A stretch of DNA of 64,000 nucleotides from Halobacillus sp. Marseille-P3879. Its GTDB lineage: Bacteria > Bacillota > Bacilli > Bacillales > Halobacillaceae. Under the pieces are notes generated by a model. The model had not been told where the DNA came from. It saw nothing but the letters and a program-made list of their open reading frames with translations, and ran no database searches. The translations under genes and the position numbers were made by a program. The stretch is taken from positions 1,178,001 to 1,242,000 of the forward strand of contig NZ_OESS01000002.1 of assembly GCF_900240285.1 (NCBI RefSeq). The letters run 5' to 3'. Positions 16,058 through 25,929 of the stretch are shown piece after piece; the first letter of the stretch is position 1; each line of letters opens with the position of its first letter.

Positions 16058-16084
16058 GATTAATCCCCTTTCCGAAAAGCAATC

Positions 16085-16858
16085 TTATAAGACTTTAGCT
16101 TCAGTTTTTAGCAGCGATACCAATTCTTTAACTTGAGCCTCTGTTTCTCCTTCAAGTACTTTACCAGCCTGTTTCTCTGGTGGAAGAAAAACTTCCGTCG
16201 TTCGTGTTTTTGCTTCTACATCGGCTTCTTCTAAATCAAGATCATCAATTTCAAGCTCTTCCAATGGCTTCTTCTTCGCTTTCATAATTCCCGGCAAAGA
16301 AGGATATCTCGGTTCATTCAAACCTTGTTGACAGGTGACGATTAAAGGTAGAGAAGTTGCCACTTTTTCAACGTCACCTTCAACATCGCGTTCAATTTGA
16401 ACGTCAGTTCCATTAACTTCAATATTTGTAATAGTCGTCACACAGGGGATATTCAGTCGTTCTGCAAGTCGAGGTCCGACCTGTCCGCTGGCCTCATCAA
16501 TAGCTACATTACCGCCAAGAATTAGGTCAACTTCTTTATCTTCAAAGAATGCTTCAAGAATTTTTACCGTCGTAAATTGATCGCCTTCTTCAAGGTCTTC
16601 TTCAGTATTAATTAAAACAGCTTTATCCGCTCCCATGGCTAATGCAGTCCGCAACTGTTTCTCAGCTTCTTCTTCTCCAATGGTCACCACAGTCACTTCT
16701 CCACCATGAGTGTCACGTAAGTTAATCGCTTCTTCAACAGCATACTCATCATATGGATTGATGATAAATTCTGCCCCATCTTCCTCAATTCTTCCATTAC
16801 TGATCGAGATCTTCTCTTCAGTATCAAAAGTTCTCTTTAAAAGTACAAAAATGTTCAT
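16085..16858 (-). CDS. etfB: Electron transfer flavoprotein beta subunit
   Basis: AMP-binding partner of EtfA. The 257-residue protein has the family segments INPYDEYAVEEAI (about 33), GADKAVLI (about 76), DLILGGNVAIDEASGQVGPRLAE (about 110-132; the aspartate and glutamine contact AMP), and the recognition-loop region ACQ-like TCQQGLNEPRYPSLPGIMKAKK (about 174-195). GGAGGG precedes the ATG. It follows fadB by 17 bases, consistent with one operon. Confidence 0.97.
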   Translation of the reverse strand: MNIFVLLKRTFDTEEKISISNGRIEEDGAEFIINPYDEYAVEEAINLRDTHGGEVTVVTIGEEEAEKQLRTALAMGADKAVLINTEEDLEEGDQFTTVKILEAFFEDKEVDLILGGNVAIDEASGQVGPRLAERLNIPCVTTITNIEVNGTDVQIERDVEGDVEKVATSLPLIVTCQQGLNEPRYPSLPGIMKAKKKPLEELEIDDLDLEEADVEAKTRTTEVFLPPEKQAGKVLEGETEAQVKELVSLLKTEAKVL

Positions 16859-16875
16859 TACAGTTCCCTCCTACA

Positions 16876-17649
16876 CTATTGATCCTTAAACTGTGGCTTT
16901 CTTTTTTCAATAAAGGCTTGAACGCCTTCTTTAGCATCTTCGTTTTTAAATACATCTGCAAAAGCTTCAGCCTCTTTCTCGATCCCCTCTTGAAGCTGAG
17001 TGGTATATGCATACGGAACTAACTTCATTACCTGTTTAATTGCCGGACCGCTCTTGCCTGCGATCAGCTGAGCTGTTTTTTCCGCTTCCTCAAAAAGGGT
17101 TTCATCCTTATAGCTTCGATTGGCAAGGCCGGCAGAAACTGCTTCAGTGCCAGAAATGGGTACACCTGTTAAAATCATTTCATAAGCTTTAGCTGCTCCT
17201 ACATATCTAGGCAGTCTCTGTGTTCCTGCAAATCCTGGAATAATACCTAAGTTCAATTCTGGAAGGCCCAGCTTGGCGTCCTCTGATACGTAACGAATAT
17301 GACAAGCCATCGCCAGCTCTAATCCACCGCCTAATGCTGCTCCATGAATGGCCGCAATAACAGGAATGTGAAAGTTTTCTATTCTGTCAAATAATTCTTG
17401 CCCTTTACCTGCCAGACTTCCCGAATCTTGTGAACTTTGAAAAGAGGTGAATTCTTTTATGTCAGCCCCTGCCGAGAAAAACTTCCCCTCCCCTTTAAGG
17501 AGAATGGCTTTGATATTTTTATTGTTTTCTACTTCATCCAGCTCGTGTGCTAAATCAATTAAGATTGAGCTTGAGAGTGCATTAGCCGGTGGACTTTGAA
17601 TGGTAATAACGGCTACATTACCTTTCGTTTCTACATATAAAGTGGACAA
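16876..17649 (-). CDS. fadB: Enoyl-CoA hydratase (crotonase family)
   Basis: Hydrates trans-2-enoyl-CoA in beta-oxidation. The 257-residue crotonase-fold protein has the oxyanion-hole segments KFFSAGADIKEF (about 56) and HGAALGGGLELAMACHIR (about 101-118). The catalytic glutamate is in GLPELNLGIIPGFAGTQRL (about 127-145); the second catalytic Glu position is near it. The start codon is TTG with AGGAGA 8 bases upstream. It is downstream of fadR in the same operon, matching B. subtilis fadB (ysiB). Exact chain-length preference cannot be read from sequence. Confidence 0.9.
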   Translation of the reverse strand: MSTLYVETKGNVAVITIQSPPANALSSSILIDLAHELDEVENNKNIKAILLKGEGKFFSAGADIKEFTSFQSSQDSGSLAGKGQELFDRIENFHIPVIAAIHGAALGGGLELAMACHIRYVSEDAKLGLPELNLGIIPGFAGTQRLPRYVGAAKAYEMILTGVPISGTEAVSAGLANRSYKDETLFEEAEKTAQLIAGKSGPAIKQVMKLVPYAYTTQLQEGIEKEAEAFADVFKNEDAKEGVQAFIEKRKPQFKDQ

Positions 17650-17666
17650 TTCCTATCTCTCCTTCA

Positions 17667-18254
17667 TCAACGGGGTTCGGCCAATCCATAGACAATTAAG
17701 CTATGGACGTCTTTTGCTTGCTCTTCTAAGTTATACTTCTGATCCTTCATCACCCAATTAGTCACAGCTTCATCCATCATTCCAAAAATTAGCTGACGGA
17801 CAAGTCTGCGATTAAGGTTATCTCTGAACAGATTTTCTTGAATCCCTTCATCCACGATGTGATCAATAACGGCTAAATACCTCTTTAGTACGTTGTTTAT
17901 TTTCTGACGAAGCTCTTTGTTCGATTGTCGTAATTCGAGTTGTGTTACAATAGCTAAATGATGATCAGCAGCCAACTGTTTGAAATGAGTTTCAACCAAG
18001 GATAGAAGTTTTTCCTCAGCTGACTGCCGCGAAGTGGTTTCAAGTTCAATTTTCTCTATGAATTGGCCCATCTTGTCTTGAAAAAGTGAAACTAAAATAT
18101 CTTCTTTATTTTTGAAATACAAGTAAATAGTACCATCCGCCACTCCTGCCTGTCTGGCAATTTTAGATACCTGCGAGGAGTGATATCCATTTTCAGCAAT
18201 GACGACCACCGCTGCATCAATAATTTGTCTGTATTTAGGTTTGTTTTTATTCAT
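17667..18254 (-). CDS. fadR: FadR, TetR-family repressor of fatty acid degradation
   Basis: TetR-type repressor of 195 residues. In B. subtilis FadR (YsiA) represses beta-oxidation genes and is released by long-chain acyl-CoA. The N-terminal helix-turn-helix covers about residues 10-50 (QVSKIARQAGVADGTIYLYF), with a helical ligand domain behind. The ATG at 18254 is used because AAGGCAGGGG precedes it; a frame opening 42 bases upstream would overlap the operator. A FadR-type operator lies 24 bases upstream (18278-18295), and lcfA is upstream in the same direction. Confidence 0.92.
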   Translation of the reverse strand: MNKNKPKYRQIIDAAVVVIAENGYHSSQVSKIARQAGVADGTIYLYFKNKEDILVSLFQDKMGQFIEKIELETTSRQSAEEKLLSLVETHFKQLAADHHLAIVTQLELRQSNKELRQKINNVLKRYLAVIDHIVDEGIQENLFRDNLNRRLVRQLIFGMMDEAVTNWVMKDQKYNLEEQAKDVHSLIVYGLAEPR

Positions 18255-18277
18255 GTAATCCCCTGCCTTAAAGAAAA

Positions 18278-18295
18278 TGAATGAATGGTCATTCA
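18278..18295. promoter_or_regulatory. FadR operator
   Basis: TGAATGA-ATGG-TCATTCA is a perfect 7-bp inverted repeat with a 4-base spacer and fits the B. subtilis FadR box. It lies between lcfA and fadR, so FadR probably controls an internal start or its own expression. Confidence 0.85.
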
Positions 18296-18340
18296 CTTAT
18301 TATATTACATTCCAAAAATTATTCTGTCAACAAAGAAAAA

Positions 18341-20050
18341 CTATGAACTTTGAAGTGGTTCTGAATCTTCGGTTTTCTTTTTTTCCTCTTCGATGAGTGT
18401 TCTTCTTAAAATCTTACCAACAGCAGTCTTAGGAAGCTCATTCCTGAATTCATATAAGCGCGGCACTTTAAATGCAGCCATATTAGCTCTGCAGAATTCA
18501 TTCAGCTCTTCTTCTGTAATGGTCTGTCCGGGCTTTTGCACAATAAATGCTTTTACAGTTTCTCCACGGTATGGATCAGGGATACCGATAATTACTGCTT
18601 CCTGGACAGCTTCGTGCTCATAGAGTACTTCTTCCACTTCCCGCGGATAAATGTTATAACCGCCGGCAATAATCATATCTTTCTTACGGTCAACTACATA
18701 AAAATACCCATCGTCGCTCACGTAACCCATATCTCCCGTACGGAACCAGCCATCTTCGCTCAGGACCTGATCTGTTTCTTCCTTTCTGTTCCAATAGCCT
18801 TTCATAACCTGCGGTCCTTTTACAGCTATTTCACCAATCTCTCCGGATTCAGCTTCTTCATTTCCTTCCATCTTAAAGATTTTGGCATCGGTATCGGGCC
18901 AGGGCACTCCAATACTCCCGCTTACTCGGTTCGTCCAGATAAAGTTAGAATGTGTAACTGGAGACGTTTCAGTTAATCCATACCCTTCTACTAATTTTCC
19001 TCCTGTGACCTCCTCGAATTTTTCCTGTACTTCTTTTGGAAGTGGTGCTGAACCGCTGATACAAGCTTCGATCGAAGATAGATCATACTTTCTTAAATCG
19101 GGATGATTCAAAAGAGCAATATATATCGTAGGCGCTCCTGGAAATAAAGTCGGCCTCTGTTTGTTTATCACCTTTAATACATCTTCAGCTTCGAATTTAG
19201 GCATGAGAATCATTCGGTTGCCCATCATGACAGTCAAGTTCATTACAGAAGTCATTCCGTATACATGAAAAAATGGCAATATTGCTAAAACAGTTTCTTT
19301 TCCTGGCTGACATTTATAAAGCCATTTCATTGACATTTGTGTATTCGCTACTAAATTAAAGTGAGTCAGCATTACTCCTTTTGGAAATCCTGTCGTGCCC
19401 CCGGTGTATTGCAATAAAGCTAAATCCACTTTTACATCTATATCAACAGGGGAGACTTGACCGCTGCTCTCATTTAACATGTGACGCCATAGATGAGTAT
19501 CTGTGGATTGCTCTGGCATAACCAGCATTTGATACTGTCTTCTTTGGATAAATGGATAGATTTTGTTTTTAGGAAATGGAAGGTAATCTTTGATCCCGGT
19601 GACGATAACATGCTCAATTGCTGTATCTCCTTTGACATTCGCCACTTTTGGATACAATACGTCTAAACAAAGAATCATTCTTGCCCCAGAATCCTTAAGC
19701 TGGTATTCCAGCTCTCGTTCCATGTAAAGCGGATTCGTTTGTACAACTGTACCTCCAGCCATTAGGACTCCATAATAAGCAATTACTGATTGAGGACAAT
19801 TTGGAAGCATAATAGCTACACGATCCCCTTTTTCAAGGCCAAGCTTTTGCAAATAACTCGCAAACAACTTTGTATCTTCATATACTTCGTTATATGTGAG
19901 TTCTTTCCCCATAAAATAAAGCGCTTTCTTTTCTCCGTAGTTTAAAGCACTTTCTTCTAAAAATTGTTGAAGTGGTTTTTCATCGTACTTCAGGCTAGTT
20001 GGGATCTCAGGTGGGTAATGCACATGCCAAGGACGTGTTCCAATTGTCAT
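18341..20050 (-). CDS. lcfA: Long-chain fatty acid-CoA ligase
   Basis: Activates long-chain fatty acids to acyl-CoA with ATP, the entry step of beta-oxidation. The 569-residue ANL-superfamily protein has the P-loop YTGGTTGFPKGVMLTH (about 214-229), GYGLTETSPV (about 360), the hinge aspartate region WFRTGDMGY (about 441-449) and the catalytic lysine near the C terminus (PKTAVGKILRR, about 538-548). GGAGGG precedes the ATG. It is first in lcfA-fadR-fadB-etfB-etfA. Confidence 0.95.
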   Translation of the reverse strand: MTIGTRPWHVHYPPEIPTSLKYDEKPLQQFLEESALNYGEKKALYFMGKELTYNEVYEDTKLFASYLQKLGLEKGDRVAIMLPNCPQSVIAYYGVLMAGGTVVQTNPLYMERELEYQLKDSGARMILCLDVLYPKVANVKGDTAIEHVIVTGIKDYLPFPKNKIYPFIQRRQYQMLVMPEQSTDTHLWRHMLNESSGQVSPVDIDVKVDLALLQYTGGTTGFPKGVMLTHFNLVANTQMSMKWLYKCQPGKETVLAILPFFHVYGMTSVMNLTVMMGNRMILMPKFEAEDVLKVINKQRPTLFPGAPTIYIALLNHPDLRKYDLSSIEACISGSAPLPKEVQEKFEEVTGGKLVEGYGLTETSPVTHSNFIWTNRVSGSIGVPWPDTDAKIFKMEGNEEAESGEIGEIAVKGPQVMKGYWNRKEETDQVLSEDGWFRTGDMGYVSDDGYFYVVDRKKDMIIAGGYNIYPREVEEVLYEHEAVQEAVIIGIPDPYRGETVKAFIVQKPGQTITEEELNEFCRANMAAFKVPRLYEFRNELPKTAVGKILRRTLIEEEKKKTEDSEPLQSS

Positions 20051-20080
20051 TTTACTTCCCTCCCACAGTATTGTACTTTC

Positions 20081-20109
20081 ATTATAACGATATATCCGAA
20101 AAATTTGAA
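20081..20109 (-). promoter_or_regulatory. Candidate promoter of lcfA
   Basis: TTCAAA (20109-20104), 17-bp spacer, TATAAT (20086-20081), about 30 bases before lcfA. No FadR-type palindrome overlaps it. Confidence 0.5.
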
Positions 20110-20140
20110 ATATTATTTAAATTATTACAGTCCTTTAATC

Positions 20141-20170
20141 AAAAAAGCTTTCCTCTTACAGGAAAGCTTT
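20141..20170 (-). terminator. Terminator after yshE and the small membrane ORF
   Basis: AAAGCTTTCCT pairs with AGGAAAGCTTT around a 5-base loop and continues into a T-run on the minus strand. It begins exactly at the stop codon of the 26-codon ORF. Confidence 0.92.
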
Positions 20171-20249
20171 AAATGAGCACCATATATACTACCCCAATTA
20201 TAATGAATAAGGCAGCTACAACCATCAATATTTTTGCTAAAGTTTCCAA
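20169..20249 (-). CDS. 26-residue single-pass membrane peptide, unknown
   Basis: A small ORF starts at a TTG with GAGGAGG 7 bases upstream and stops at the base of a strong terminator. The product begins with a short polar stretch (ETLAK) and is otherwise one hydrophobic helix rich in Val, Ile, Leu and Ala with a single Gly-Val-Val-Tyr-Met end. It starts 12 bases after the yshE stop, so it should be co-translated with that membrane protein. The strong ribosome binding site, tight spacing and exact fit to the terminator support it being real. The N terminus is reminiscent of DUF2905-type small membrane proteins, but it is far shorter. Function is unknown. Confidence 0.65.
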   Translation of the reverse strand: METLAKILMVVAALFIIIGVVYMVLI

Positions 20250-20260
20250 CTTCAGCCTCC

Positions 20261-20668
20261 TCACATAATGTTAGCTCCGATCACATAAGACAGACCTATT
20301 GAAATAACTAATGAGATAAAACCTACAGCCTTATTATTAGATGCAATTTCTTTATCAATTTTAAAAGAGGGGGTAAGGAATTCAAATATAAAATAACCAA
20401 ACAACAATAAAAGAAAACCATAAATCCCCCAGCCCATCGTCTGGAGCAAAGTATCATTGTGTTCAATCGAATATCTAAAGATATTGGCAATTCCAAATAT
20501 CTTTCCACCCGTTGCCATCGCTACAGCTATATTACCTGCTTTAATCTCCTCCCAGTTGTTATAAGAAGTAACAACTTCAAAAATAGCCATAAATACAATT
20601 AAACATAGGACAACGACACTGTAGCTGGCGGCTGTCTCTACGAAAGTGTTCTCCCAAAAACCTGTCAT
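20261..20668 (-). CDS. yshE: YshE, DUF350 family membrane protein
   Basis: A 135-residue integral membrane protein with four predicted helices (about 14-34, 48-66, 75-98 and 115-135) and a TGGK/NIF.Y segment between helices 2 and 3. The DUF350 family is widespread, and no transport or enzyme role is established. AGGGGG precedes the ATG. It lies directly after mutS2, as in B. subtilis, and just before the 26-residue peptide gene. Confidence 0.88.
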   Translation of the reverse strand: MTGFWENTFVETAASYSVVVLCLIVFMAIFEVVTSYNNWEEIKAGNIAVAMATGGKIFGIANIFRYSIEHNDTLLQTMGWGIYGFLLLLFGYFIFEFLTPSFKIDKEIASNNKAVGFISLVISIGLSYVIGANIM

Positions 20669-20686
20669 TTTAGTCCCCCTGACTCA

Positions 20687-23035
20687 TCACTTAAGCTCTA
20701 AGACCGTAACACCGCTTCCTCCTTCATTCATTCCACCAAATCTAAAGGATGATATAGAACGATGTTTTTTAGCATAATTCTGCACGGCCGTGCGTAAAGC
20801 TCCAGTGCCTTTCCCATGAATGATTGAAACTGTTGGATATCCAGCAAGCAATGCATCATCCACGTATTTTTCCAATTGCTTTAAGGCATCTTCATACCGC
20901 TCCCCGCGTAAATCGAGTTCTGGTTTAACATGATGACTTTTACCTCTTACCGTAGCCATAGGTTTCTCATTGACTGGCTGTTTTGATTTCACAAACTCAA
21001 TATCTTTTCTCTTTGCCTTAACCTTCATCATCCCGACCTGTACCTGAAATTCATTATCACCAGTTTGATCCACTATCGTTCCCTGCTGATTCAAGGTAAG
21101 AAGCTTAACTTCATCCCCTGACTTTAATTCCTTCTGAGGCTGAGAGGATGTGATAGTTTGTTTGCGTTTCTCCTTACTGGATAATTGCGGCTGTGCGTCA
21201 TCAAGCATTTTTCGTGCTTCTATCCATTCATGCTCTTTAAGTTCAGCACTATTTTTCATATTCCGAATTTCATTAACTATTTCTTCTGCTTCTTCTCTTG
21301 CCTTGCGAATTGCTTTTTCTGCTTTTTCCTCTGCCTTCTTATACAGCTTTTCCTTCTTTTCTTCAAATTGTTTCCATTGATCCTGTAATTCCTTGTGCAG
21401 CTGCTCGGATTCTTCTAATTTCAAAGCTGCCTTTTCATAATCTTTCTCAGCTTCTCTAGTTGAAGCTTCCAGTGAAGCGATCATGTTTTCCACACTTTGG
21501 GAGTCTACTCCCACATGCTGTTTAGCTGTTTCTATAATTGATTCTTCAAGACCAAGTCGGCTTGAAATCTCAAACGCATTACTTCGACCAGGGACACCGA
21601 TAAGTAATCGATAAGTCGGCTTTAAGGTTTGTATATCAAATTCAACTGAAGCATTAACAACCCCTTCACGATTGTAGCCATAGGCTTTCAGTTCAGGATA
21701 ATGAGTTGTCGCAATAACCCGGGCCTCACGACGAACTACTTCATCTAATATAGCCATTGCCAGTGCCGCCCCTTCTTGAGGATCTGTCCCTGCCCCAAGT
21801 TCGTCAAATAATACGAGGGTACGGCTATTCACGTGCTTAAGGATTTCAACAATATTTGTCATATGAGAAGAAAACGTAGATAAACTCTGCTCGATGGATT
21901 GTTCGTCCCCAATATCAGCAAACACTTGCTCGAATACAGCAAGCTCTCCCCCATCCATGGCCGGCACTTGAAGACCTGACTGAGCCATTAACGTAAAGAG
22001 ACCTAATAACTTTAAAGTGACTGTTTTGCCCCCAGTATTTGGTCCTGTAATAACAATCGAGTTAAACTCCCCGCCAATCTCAATATCATTTGGTACTACT
22101 TCTTGCGGAGGAATAAGAGGGTGACGTGCCTGCTTTATATTCACACGTCCCTCGTTGTTCATAACAGGCATGGACGCTTTCATCGAAGCTCCAAGTTTCG
22201 CCCGGGAAAACATAAAATCAATATGCCCCAAAATATCAACGTTCTTGTATAGACTGCTTTGCTCCTCAGCAACAGCCTGAGAGAGTTCAGCCAATATACG
22301 TTCTACTTCTTGTTTTTCTTCTACACGTGCCTGCTGCAATTGGTTATTAACATCAACAACAGATTGGGGTTCGATGAACAGTGTGGCACCTGATGCAGAT
22401 TGGTCATGAACAATTCCCCCGATTGAACCTCGATATTCTTGTTTAACAGGAAGCACATAACGTTCATTACGAATCGTTACTATGGCATCGGAGAGCATTT
22501 TTGTTTTTGACTTCGTGTAACCATCAAGTTTATCCCTGACCCTGCTTTCTGAGGTGCGGATTCTTGACCGAATCGTACGTAACCGCTCTGAAGCCCCATC
22601 CATTACTGTGCCATGCTCATCAACACAGCTCTTAATCCGACGCTCCAATTCTGTTAGGGGAACCAGTCCATCAATTAATTCTCTAAGAATCGGCATTTCC
22701 GGCTCTTCCATATCTTCGATAAATCGTTTTAACTGTCGACCACCGTAAATCGTACTTGCGACATCAAGGCACTCCATGGCACTTAATATACCGCCTATCA
22801 TAGTTCGTTTAATGCTGGGCTTGATATCAAAAATTCCGCCCAAAGGAACATGGCCTTTTAAACGAAGTACTTGCGCAGCTTCATCTGTTTCATTCTGCAG
22901 CTTTACTACTTCCTCCAAATGAATAGACGGTTTTAAAGCAGAAGTCTTTTCCTTTCCCAGTGAGGAAGCCGTATGCTCCATTAATTGAGCGATAATTTTG
23001 TTATATTCTAAAACCTCTAGAATTCTTCCATTCAT
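20687..23035 (-). CDS. mutS2: Endonuclease MutS2 (Smr-domain MutS homologue)
   Basis: Bacterial MutS2, implicated in recombination control and, in B. subtilis, in rescue of collided ribosomes. The 782-residue protein has the MutS core and clamp (about 1-310), and an ABC ATPase with Walker [12 protein letters not shown] (about 332) and signature/Walker [18 protein letters not shown] (about 410). A long Glu/Lys coiled coil follows (about 515-640), then a C-terminal Smr domain with [12 protein letters not shown] and HGKGTGALR (about 705-775). The ATG at 23035 follows AAAAGGAG; the upstream frame would overlap polX. It follows polX by 19 bases. Confidence 0.95.
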   Translation of the reverse strand: MNGRILEVLEYNKIIAQLMEHTASSLGKEKTSALKPSIHLEEVVKLQNETDEAAQVLRLKGHVPLGGIFDIKPSIKRTMIGGILSAMECLDVASTIYGGRQLKRFIEDMEEPEMPILRELIDGLVPLTELERRIKSCVDEHGTVMDGASERLRTIRSRIRTSESRVRDKLDGYTKSKTKMLSDAIVTIRNERYVLPVKQEYRGSIGGIVHDQSASGATLFIEPQSVVDVNNQLQQARVEEKQEVERILAELSQAVAEEQSSLYKNVDILGHIDFMFSRAKLGASMKASMPVMNNEGRVNIKQARHPLIPPQEVVPNDIEIGGEFNSIVITGPNTGGKTVTLKLLGLFTLMAQSGLQVPAMDGGELAVFEQVFADIGDEQSIEQSLSTFSSHMTNIVEILKHVNSRTLVLFDELGAGTDPQEGAALAMAILDEVVRREARVIATTHYPELKAYGYNREGVVNASVEFDIQTLKPTYRLLIGVPGRSNAFEISSRLGLEESIIETAKQHVGVDSQSVENMIASLEASTREAEKDYEKAALKLEESEQLHKELQDQWKQFEEKKEKLYKKAEEKAEKAIRKAREEAEEIVNEIRNMKNSAELKEHEWIEARKMLDDAQPQLSSKEKRKQTITSSQPQKELKSGDEVKLLTLNQQGTIVDQTGDNEFQVQVGMMKVKAKRKDIEFVKSKQPVNEKPMATVRGKSHHVKPELDLRGERYEDALKQLEKYVDDALLAGYPTVSIIHGKGTGALRTAVQNYAKKHRSISSFRFGGMNEGGSGVTVLELK

Positions 23036-23054
23036 AATGGCAGCTCCTTTTATA

Positions 23055-24770
23055 CTAACTAAGTCCAAATCGCTTTTTTAACTGATTTGTTGTCATGGTG
23101 TTAATTACTGTTTCTTTTTGCAGCCAGCCTTTTCGAGCTGTACCTACACCTATTTCCATATGATCAAGCATAGGATAACTATGGGCATCTGTATTAATAG
23201 CAATTTCCACACCCTGCTCCTGTGCAGTTCGAATCCATTCAGAGTTTAAATCTAAACGGTTGGGATTGGCATTAAGTTCTAATATTGTTCCAGTTTCTTT
23301 AGCACCTTCAATCAACTGTTCTACATTTACGCGATATCCGCTTCTACGTCCAATCAACCTCCCCGTTGGATGGGCAATCATATCCACGTGCGGATTCTCT
23401 AAAGCATTTCTGAGTCTCTTCATAATCAAGTTTTCTGCCTGGCTAAAGCTTGAATGAATTGAACCAATCACGAAATCCATTTCCTCTAAAAAATTGTCAC
23501 TGAAATCGAGTGACCCATCCGGTAGAACATCCATTTCAATACCACAAAAAATGTGAAAATCCTTCATCTCTTCGTTAATTTTTTCAATTTCTTCTCTTTG
23601 CATACGAAGACGCTTTTCATCTAAACCGTTAGCCACCCTCAAGTACTTAGAGTGATCTGTAATCGCAATGTAGTCATAGCCTTTTTCTTTACTCTGCTGC
23701 GCCATCTCTCTAATCGACTGGGCACCGTCACTCCAGGTTGAGTGCATGTGAAGGTCCCCTTTGATATCCTTGAGTTCTAATAGAGGTACACTCTCACTAA
23801 ATGCTTCAATCTCCCCTGTAGCTTCACGCACTTCTGGAGGAATGTACTGAAGACCAAAGTGATGGAAAAACTCTTCTTCGGATTTAAAGGTTACAATTTT
23901 TCCAGTTTCCATATTTTCAATTCCATATTCGCTTATTTTTTCGTTTTTTTCTTTAGCCAGCTGTCTCATCGCAACGTTATGGTCTTTTGACCCTGTAAAA
24001 TGATGCAGAGTAGTAATGAACTCCTCCGGTTCAACAATTCTAAAATCTACCCCGATATCGTAACCTTCATGAACAACTACCGACACTTTGGTTTCTCCTG
24101 AAGCAATAACCTCCTTTATTTCAGAAAAGCTTAATAATTCATCCCTGGTAGCAGGTGCATCCTCTGAAGCAATGATAAAATCTAAATCTCTGATCGTTTC
24201 TTTCATTCTTCTCACACTGCCTGCCTTTGAAAACCTGACAGGTGTCTTTAAATCAGCTAAAAAACTCTCGATTTTCTCGGCAATTGGAAGCATTCTGGCA
24301 ATCGGAAGCCGTTCGGGCCGTGAACCTGCTTCTTCTAAAGATTTCAACATTTTTTCTGCCGATTTTTTCCCGAATCCTTCCAGCTGTTCGACCTTACCTG
24401 AAGATAATGCTTCCTTTAGAGACTCAGCATCCGTAACTCCTAACTGTTGATAAAGCTTGGCCAGTTTTTTCCCACCAAGACCTGGCAACTCTAAAAGCGG
24501 GACTAAGCCAGCGGGTACCTCTGCTTCCAATTGACGTAAGGTTTCAGATTCGCCATTCTGTACGTATTCATCAATAACAGCAGCTGTACCTTTTCCAATT
24601 CCTTTCATCTTAGTAAAGTCTTCAATTTCACTCAAAGAATGGTCATCTCGCTCTAAAGCCTGAGCGGCTTTACGATAAGCAGATATTTTAAAGGGGTTTT
24701 CCCCTTTAAGCTCCAAGTATACTGCTATTTTTTCAAGTAATTGAATAACTTGCTTTTTATTCACTGACAT
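23055..24770 (-). CDS. polX: DNA polymerase/3'-5' exonuclease PolX
   Basis: Bacterial family X polymerase for gap filling in DNA repair, with an added PHP nuclease domain. The 571-residue protein has helix-hairpin-helix DNA binding (about 50-130). The polymerase nucleotidyltransferase motif is [16 protein letters not shown] (about 179-194). The C-terminal PHP domain has [11 protein letters not shown] (about 332), AITDHSKY and VIGSIHSSF, which supply metal ligands. The ATG at 24770 follows AGGAG at 8 bases; a GTG-like start 21 bases earlier lacks a site. B. subtilis PolX is about the same length. Confidence 0.95.
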   Translation of the reverse strand: MSVNKKQVIQLLEKIAVYLELKGENPFKISAYRKAAQALERDDHSLSEIEDFTKMKGIGKGTAAVIDEYVQNGESETLRQLEAEVPAGLVPLLELPGLGGKKLAKLYQQLGVTDAESLKEALSSGKVEQLEGFGKKSAEKMLKSLEEAGSRPERLPIARMLPIAEKIESFLADLKTPVRFSKAGSVRRMKETIRDLDFIIASEDAPATRDELLSFSEIKEVIASGETKVSVVVHEGYDIGVDFRIVEPEEFITTLHHFTGSKDHNVAMRQLAKEKNEKISEYGIENMETGKIVTFKSEEEFFHHFGLQYIPPEVREATGEIEAFSESVPLLELKDIKGDLHMHSTWSDGAQSIREMAQQSKEKGYDYIAITDHSKYLRVANGLDEKRLRMQREEIEKINEEMKDFHIFCGIEMDVLPDGSLDFSDNFLEEMDFVIGSIHSSFSQAENLIMKRLRNALENPHVDMIAHPTGRLIGRRSGYRVNVEQLIEGAKETGTILELNANPNRLDLNSEWIRTAQEQGVEIAINTDAHSYPMLDHMEIGVGTARKGWLQKETVINTMTTNQLKKRFGLS

Positions 24771-24914
24771 GACCCTGTCTCCTCTCCTCATTCTTCTGAA
24801 ACATCGGTAACAAACTACGGCTTCTCTTTCCTCTGTATTACGGCAGGTCCTTATATCCCCAGGCTAACTTGCTTAAACTTTAGTCCTTTAACAAAGTTAA
24901 ACACTCTTAAAGTA

Positions 24915-24946
24915 CAAGAAAGAGCCGCTATTCCTATAGCGGCTCC
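24915..24946 (-). terminator. Terminator after yshB
   Basis: GAGCCGCTAT pairs perfectly with ATAGCGGCTC around a 4-base loop, followed by TTTCTT on the minus strand. It separates zapA-yshB from polX; 24771-24914 holds no other recognisable feature. Confidence 0.88.
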
Positions 24947-24959
24947 TTACACCTTTACA

Positions 24960-25508
24960 TTAGAACTTTCCTGCCACTTGTTCTATCCATAAATCCTGTA
25001 ATCGAGCAGACAGAACCGGGGTATTCTCAATAATCAACTGAGCTAGAAATGATCCATCAATTGCGTTCTGGACCGATGCCGCTGGAATAAGGGCTGCAAG
25101 ATACAACAGAATAAACACCATCACGTAACGCTGCACAAACCCAAGTATGCCTCCTAGTAATCCGTTGATTGAACTTAAAATCGGCAGATCTGCGACGAAA
25201 TCAAGCATTGAAGCTACAATTTGTAAAATGATTTTTACCCCAATAAAAATAATGACGAAAGCTATTGCATTGTAGAACCCTGTTTCCAACGGTAAATTTT
25301 CTAAAAAGACTGCCCAAGTACTATCCTCGGGTAAATCCGGGTAAGGGATCCAAAGTACCAGCTTAGGTGCAAGGTCATCATAATACAGCACCCCTACAAC
25401 AAACGCTGCAACAAAACCTATAAGATGAAATAACTGCAATATAAATCCACGCTTAAATCCTGTAAAAATACCAAGTAGTAAAATAATTAAAATAAGTAAA
25501 TCAATCAT
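24960..25508 (-). CDS. yshB: YshB, CvpA-family membrane protein
   Basis: A 182-residue CvpA-family integral membrane protein with four hydrophobic segments (about 2-20, 24-44, 80-100 and 110-140), a FKRGF motif near residue 22 and the glycine-rich LSSINGLLGGILGF segment (about 112-125). CvpA proteins are linked to colicin V production and envelope stress in other bacteria, but the role in Bacillaceae is unknown. It starts one base after zapA, so the two are co-translated, as in B. subtilis. Confidence 0.88.
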   Translation of the reverse strand: MIDLLILIILLLGIFTGFKRGFILQLFHLIGFVAAFVVGVLYYDDLAPKLVLWIPYPDLPEDSTWAVFLENLPLETGFYNAIAFVIIFIGVKIILQIVASMLDFVADLPILSSINGLLGGILGFVQRYVMVFILLYLAALIPAASVQNAIDGSFLAQLIIENTPVLSARLQDLWIEQVAGKF

Positions 25509-25509
25509 G

Positions 25510-25788
25510 TTAAGTGTCGTCCTCTTCCTCTAGCTTCTCGATGTAATTCATTAAATCAGTACACTCTTCCTTAAGCTTTATGTACTCATTCATAGTATTT
25601 ACAGCTGTCAACACAGCTAGTTTAGATGTATCCAGTGTTGGATTAGCTTCATGTATTTCACGCATTTTCTGATCGACAAGGTTAGAAACCATGCGGATAT
25701 GATGTGGTTCTTCTTTGCCTATTACAGTGTATGAGCGGTTATAAATTTCAACGGTTATCCGTTTACGTTCCTGGTCTGAGTGGGACAC
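25510..25788 (-). CDS. zapA: Cell division protein ZapA
   Basis: FtsZ-bundling protein that stabilises the division ring. The 92-residue protein has an N-terminal beta-rich domain (ITVEIYNRSYTVIG, about 10-23) and a C-terminal coiled coil (about 55-92). The segment DTSKLAVLTAVNTMNEYIKL (about 52-71) is typical. The GTG at 25788 is chosen because AAGGGGG lies 7 bases upstream; the ATG 6 bases earlier is only 1 base from it. It is first of zapA-yshB and divergent from rnhC. Confidence 0.9.
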   Translation of the reverse strand: MSHSDQERKRITVEIYNRSYTVIGKEEPHHIRMVSNLVDQKMREIHEANPTLDTSKLAVLTAVNTMNEYIKLKEECTDLMNYIEKLEEEDDT

Positions 25789-25888
25789 ATCCATACCCCC
25801 TTGATTCTAATATCCTACGCTTAATACTAACACGAAGGAGTTCAATTAGGAAACCAATAAGATTGATTCCCTGCCCCATGCTTTTATT

Positions 25889-25897
25889 TGCTATACT
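25889..25897 (+). promoter_or_regulatory. Extended -10 promoter of rnhC
   Basis: TGCTATACT carries TG one base before TATACT, 32 bases before rnhC. No good -35 is seen. Confidence 0.5.
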
Positions 25898-25929
25898 AGA
25901 TGTACATTTTTTAATGAAAGGGACTCATT

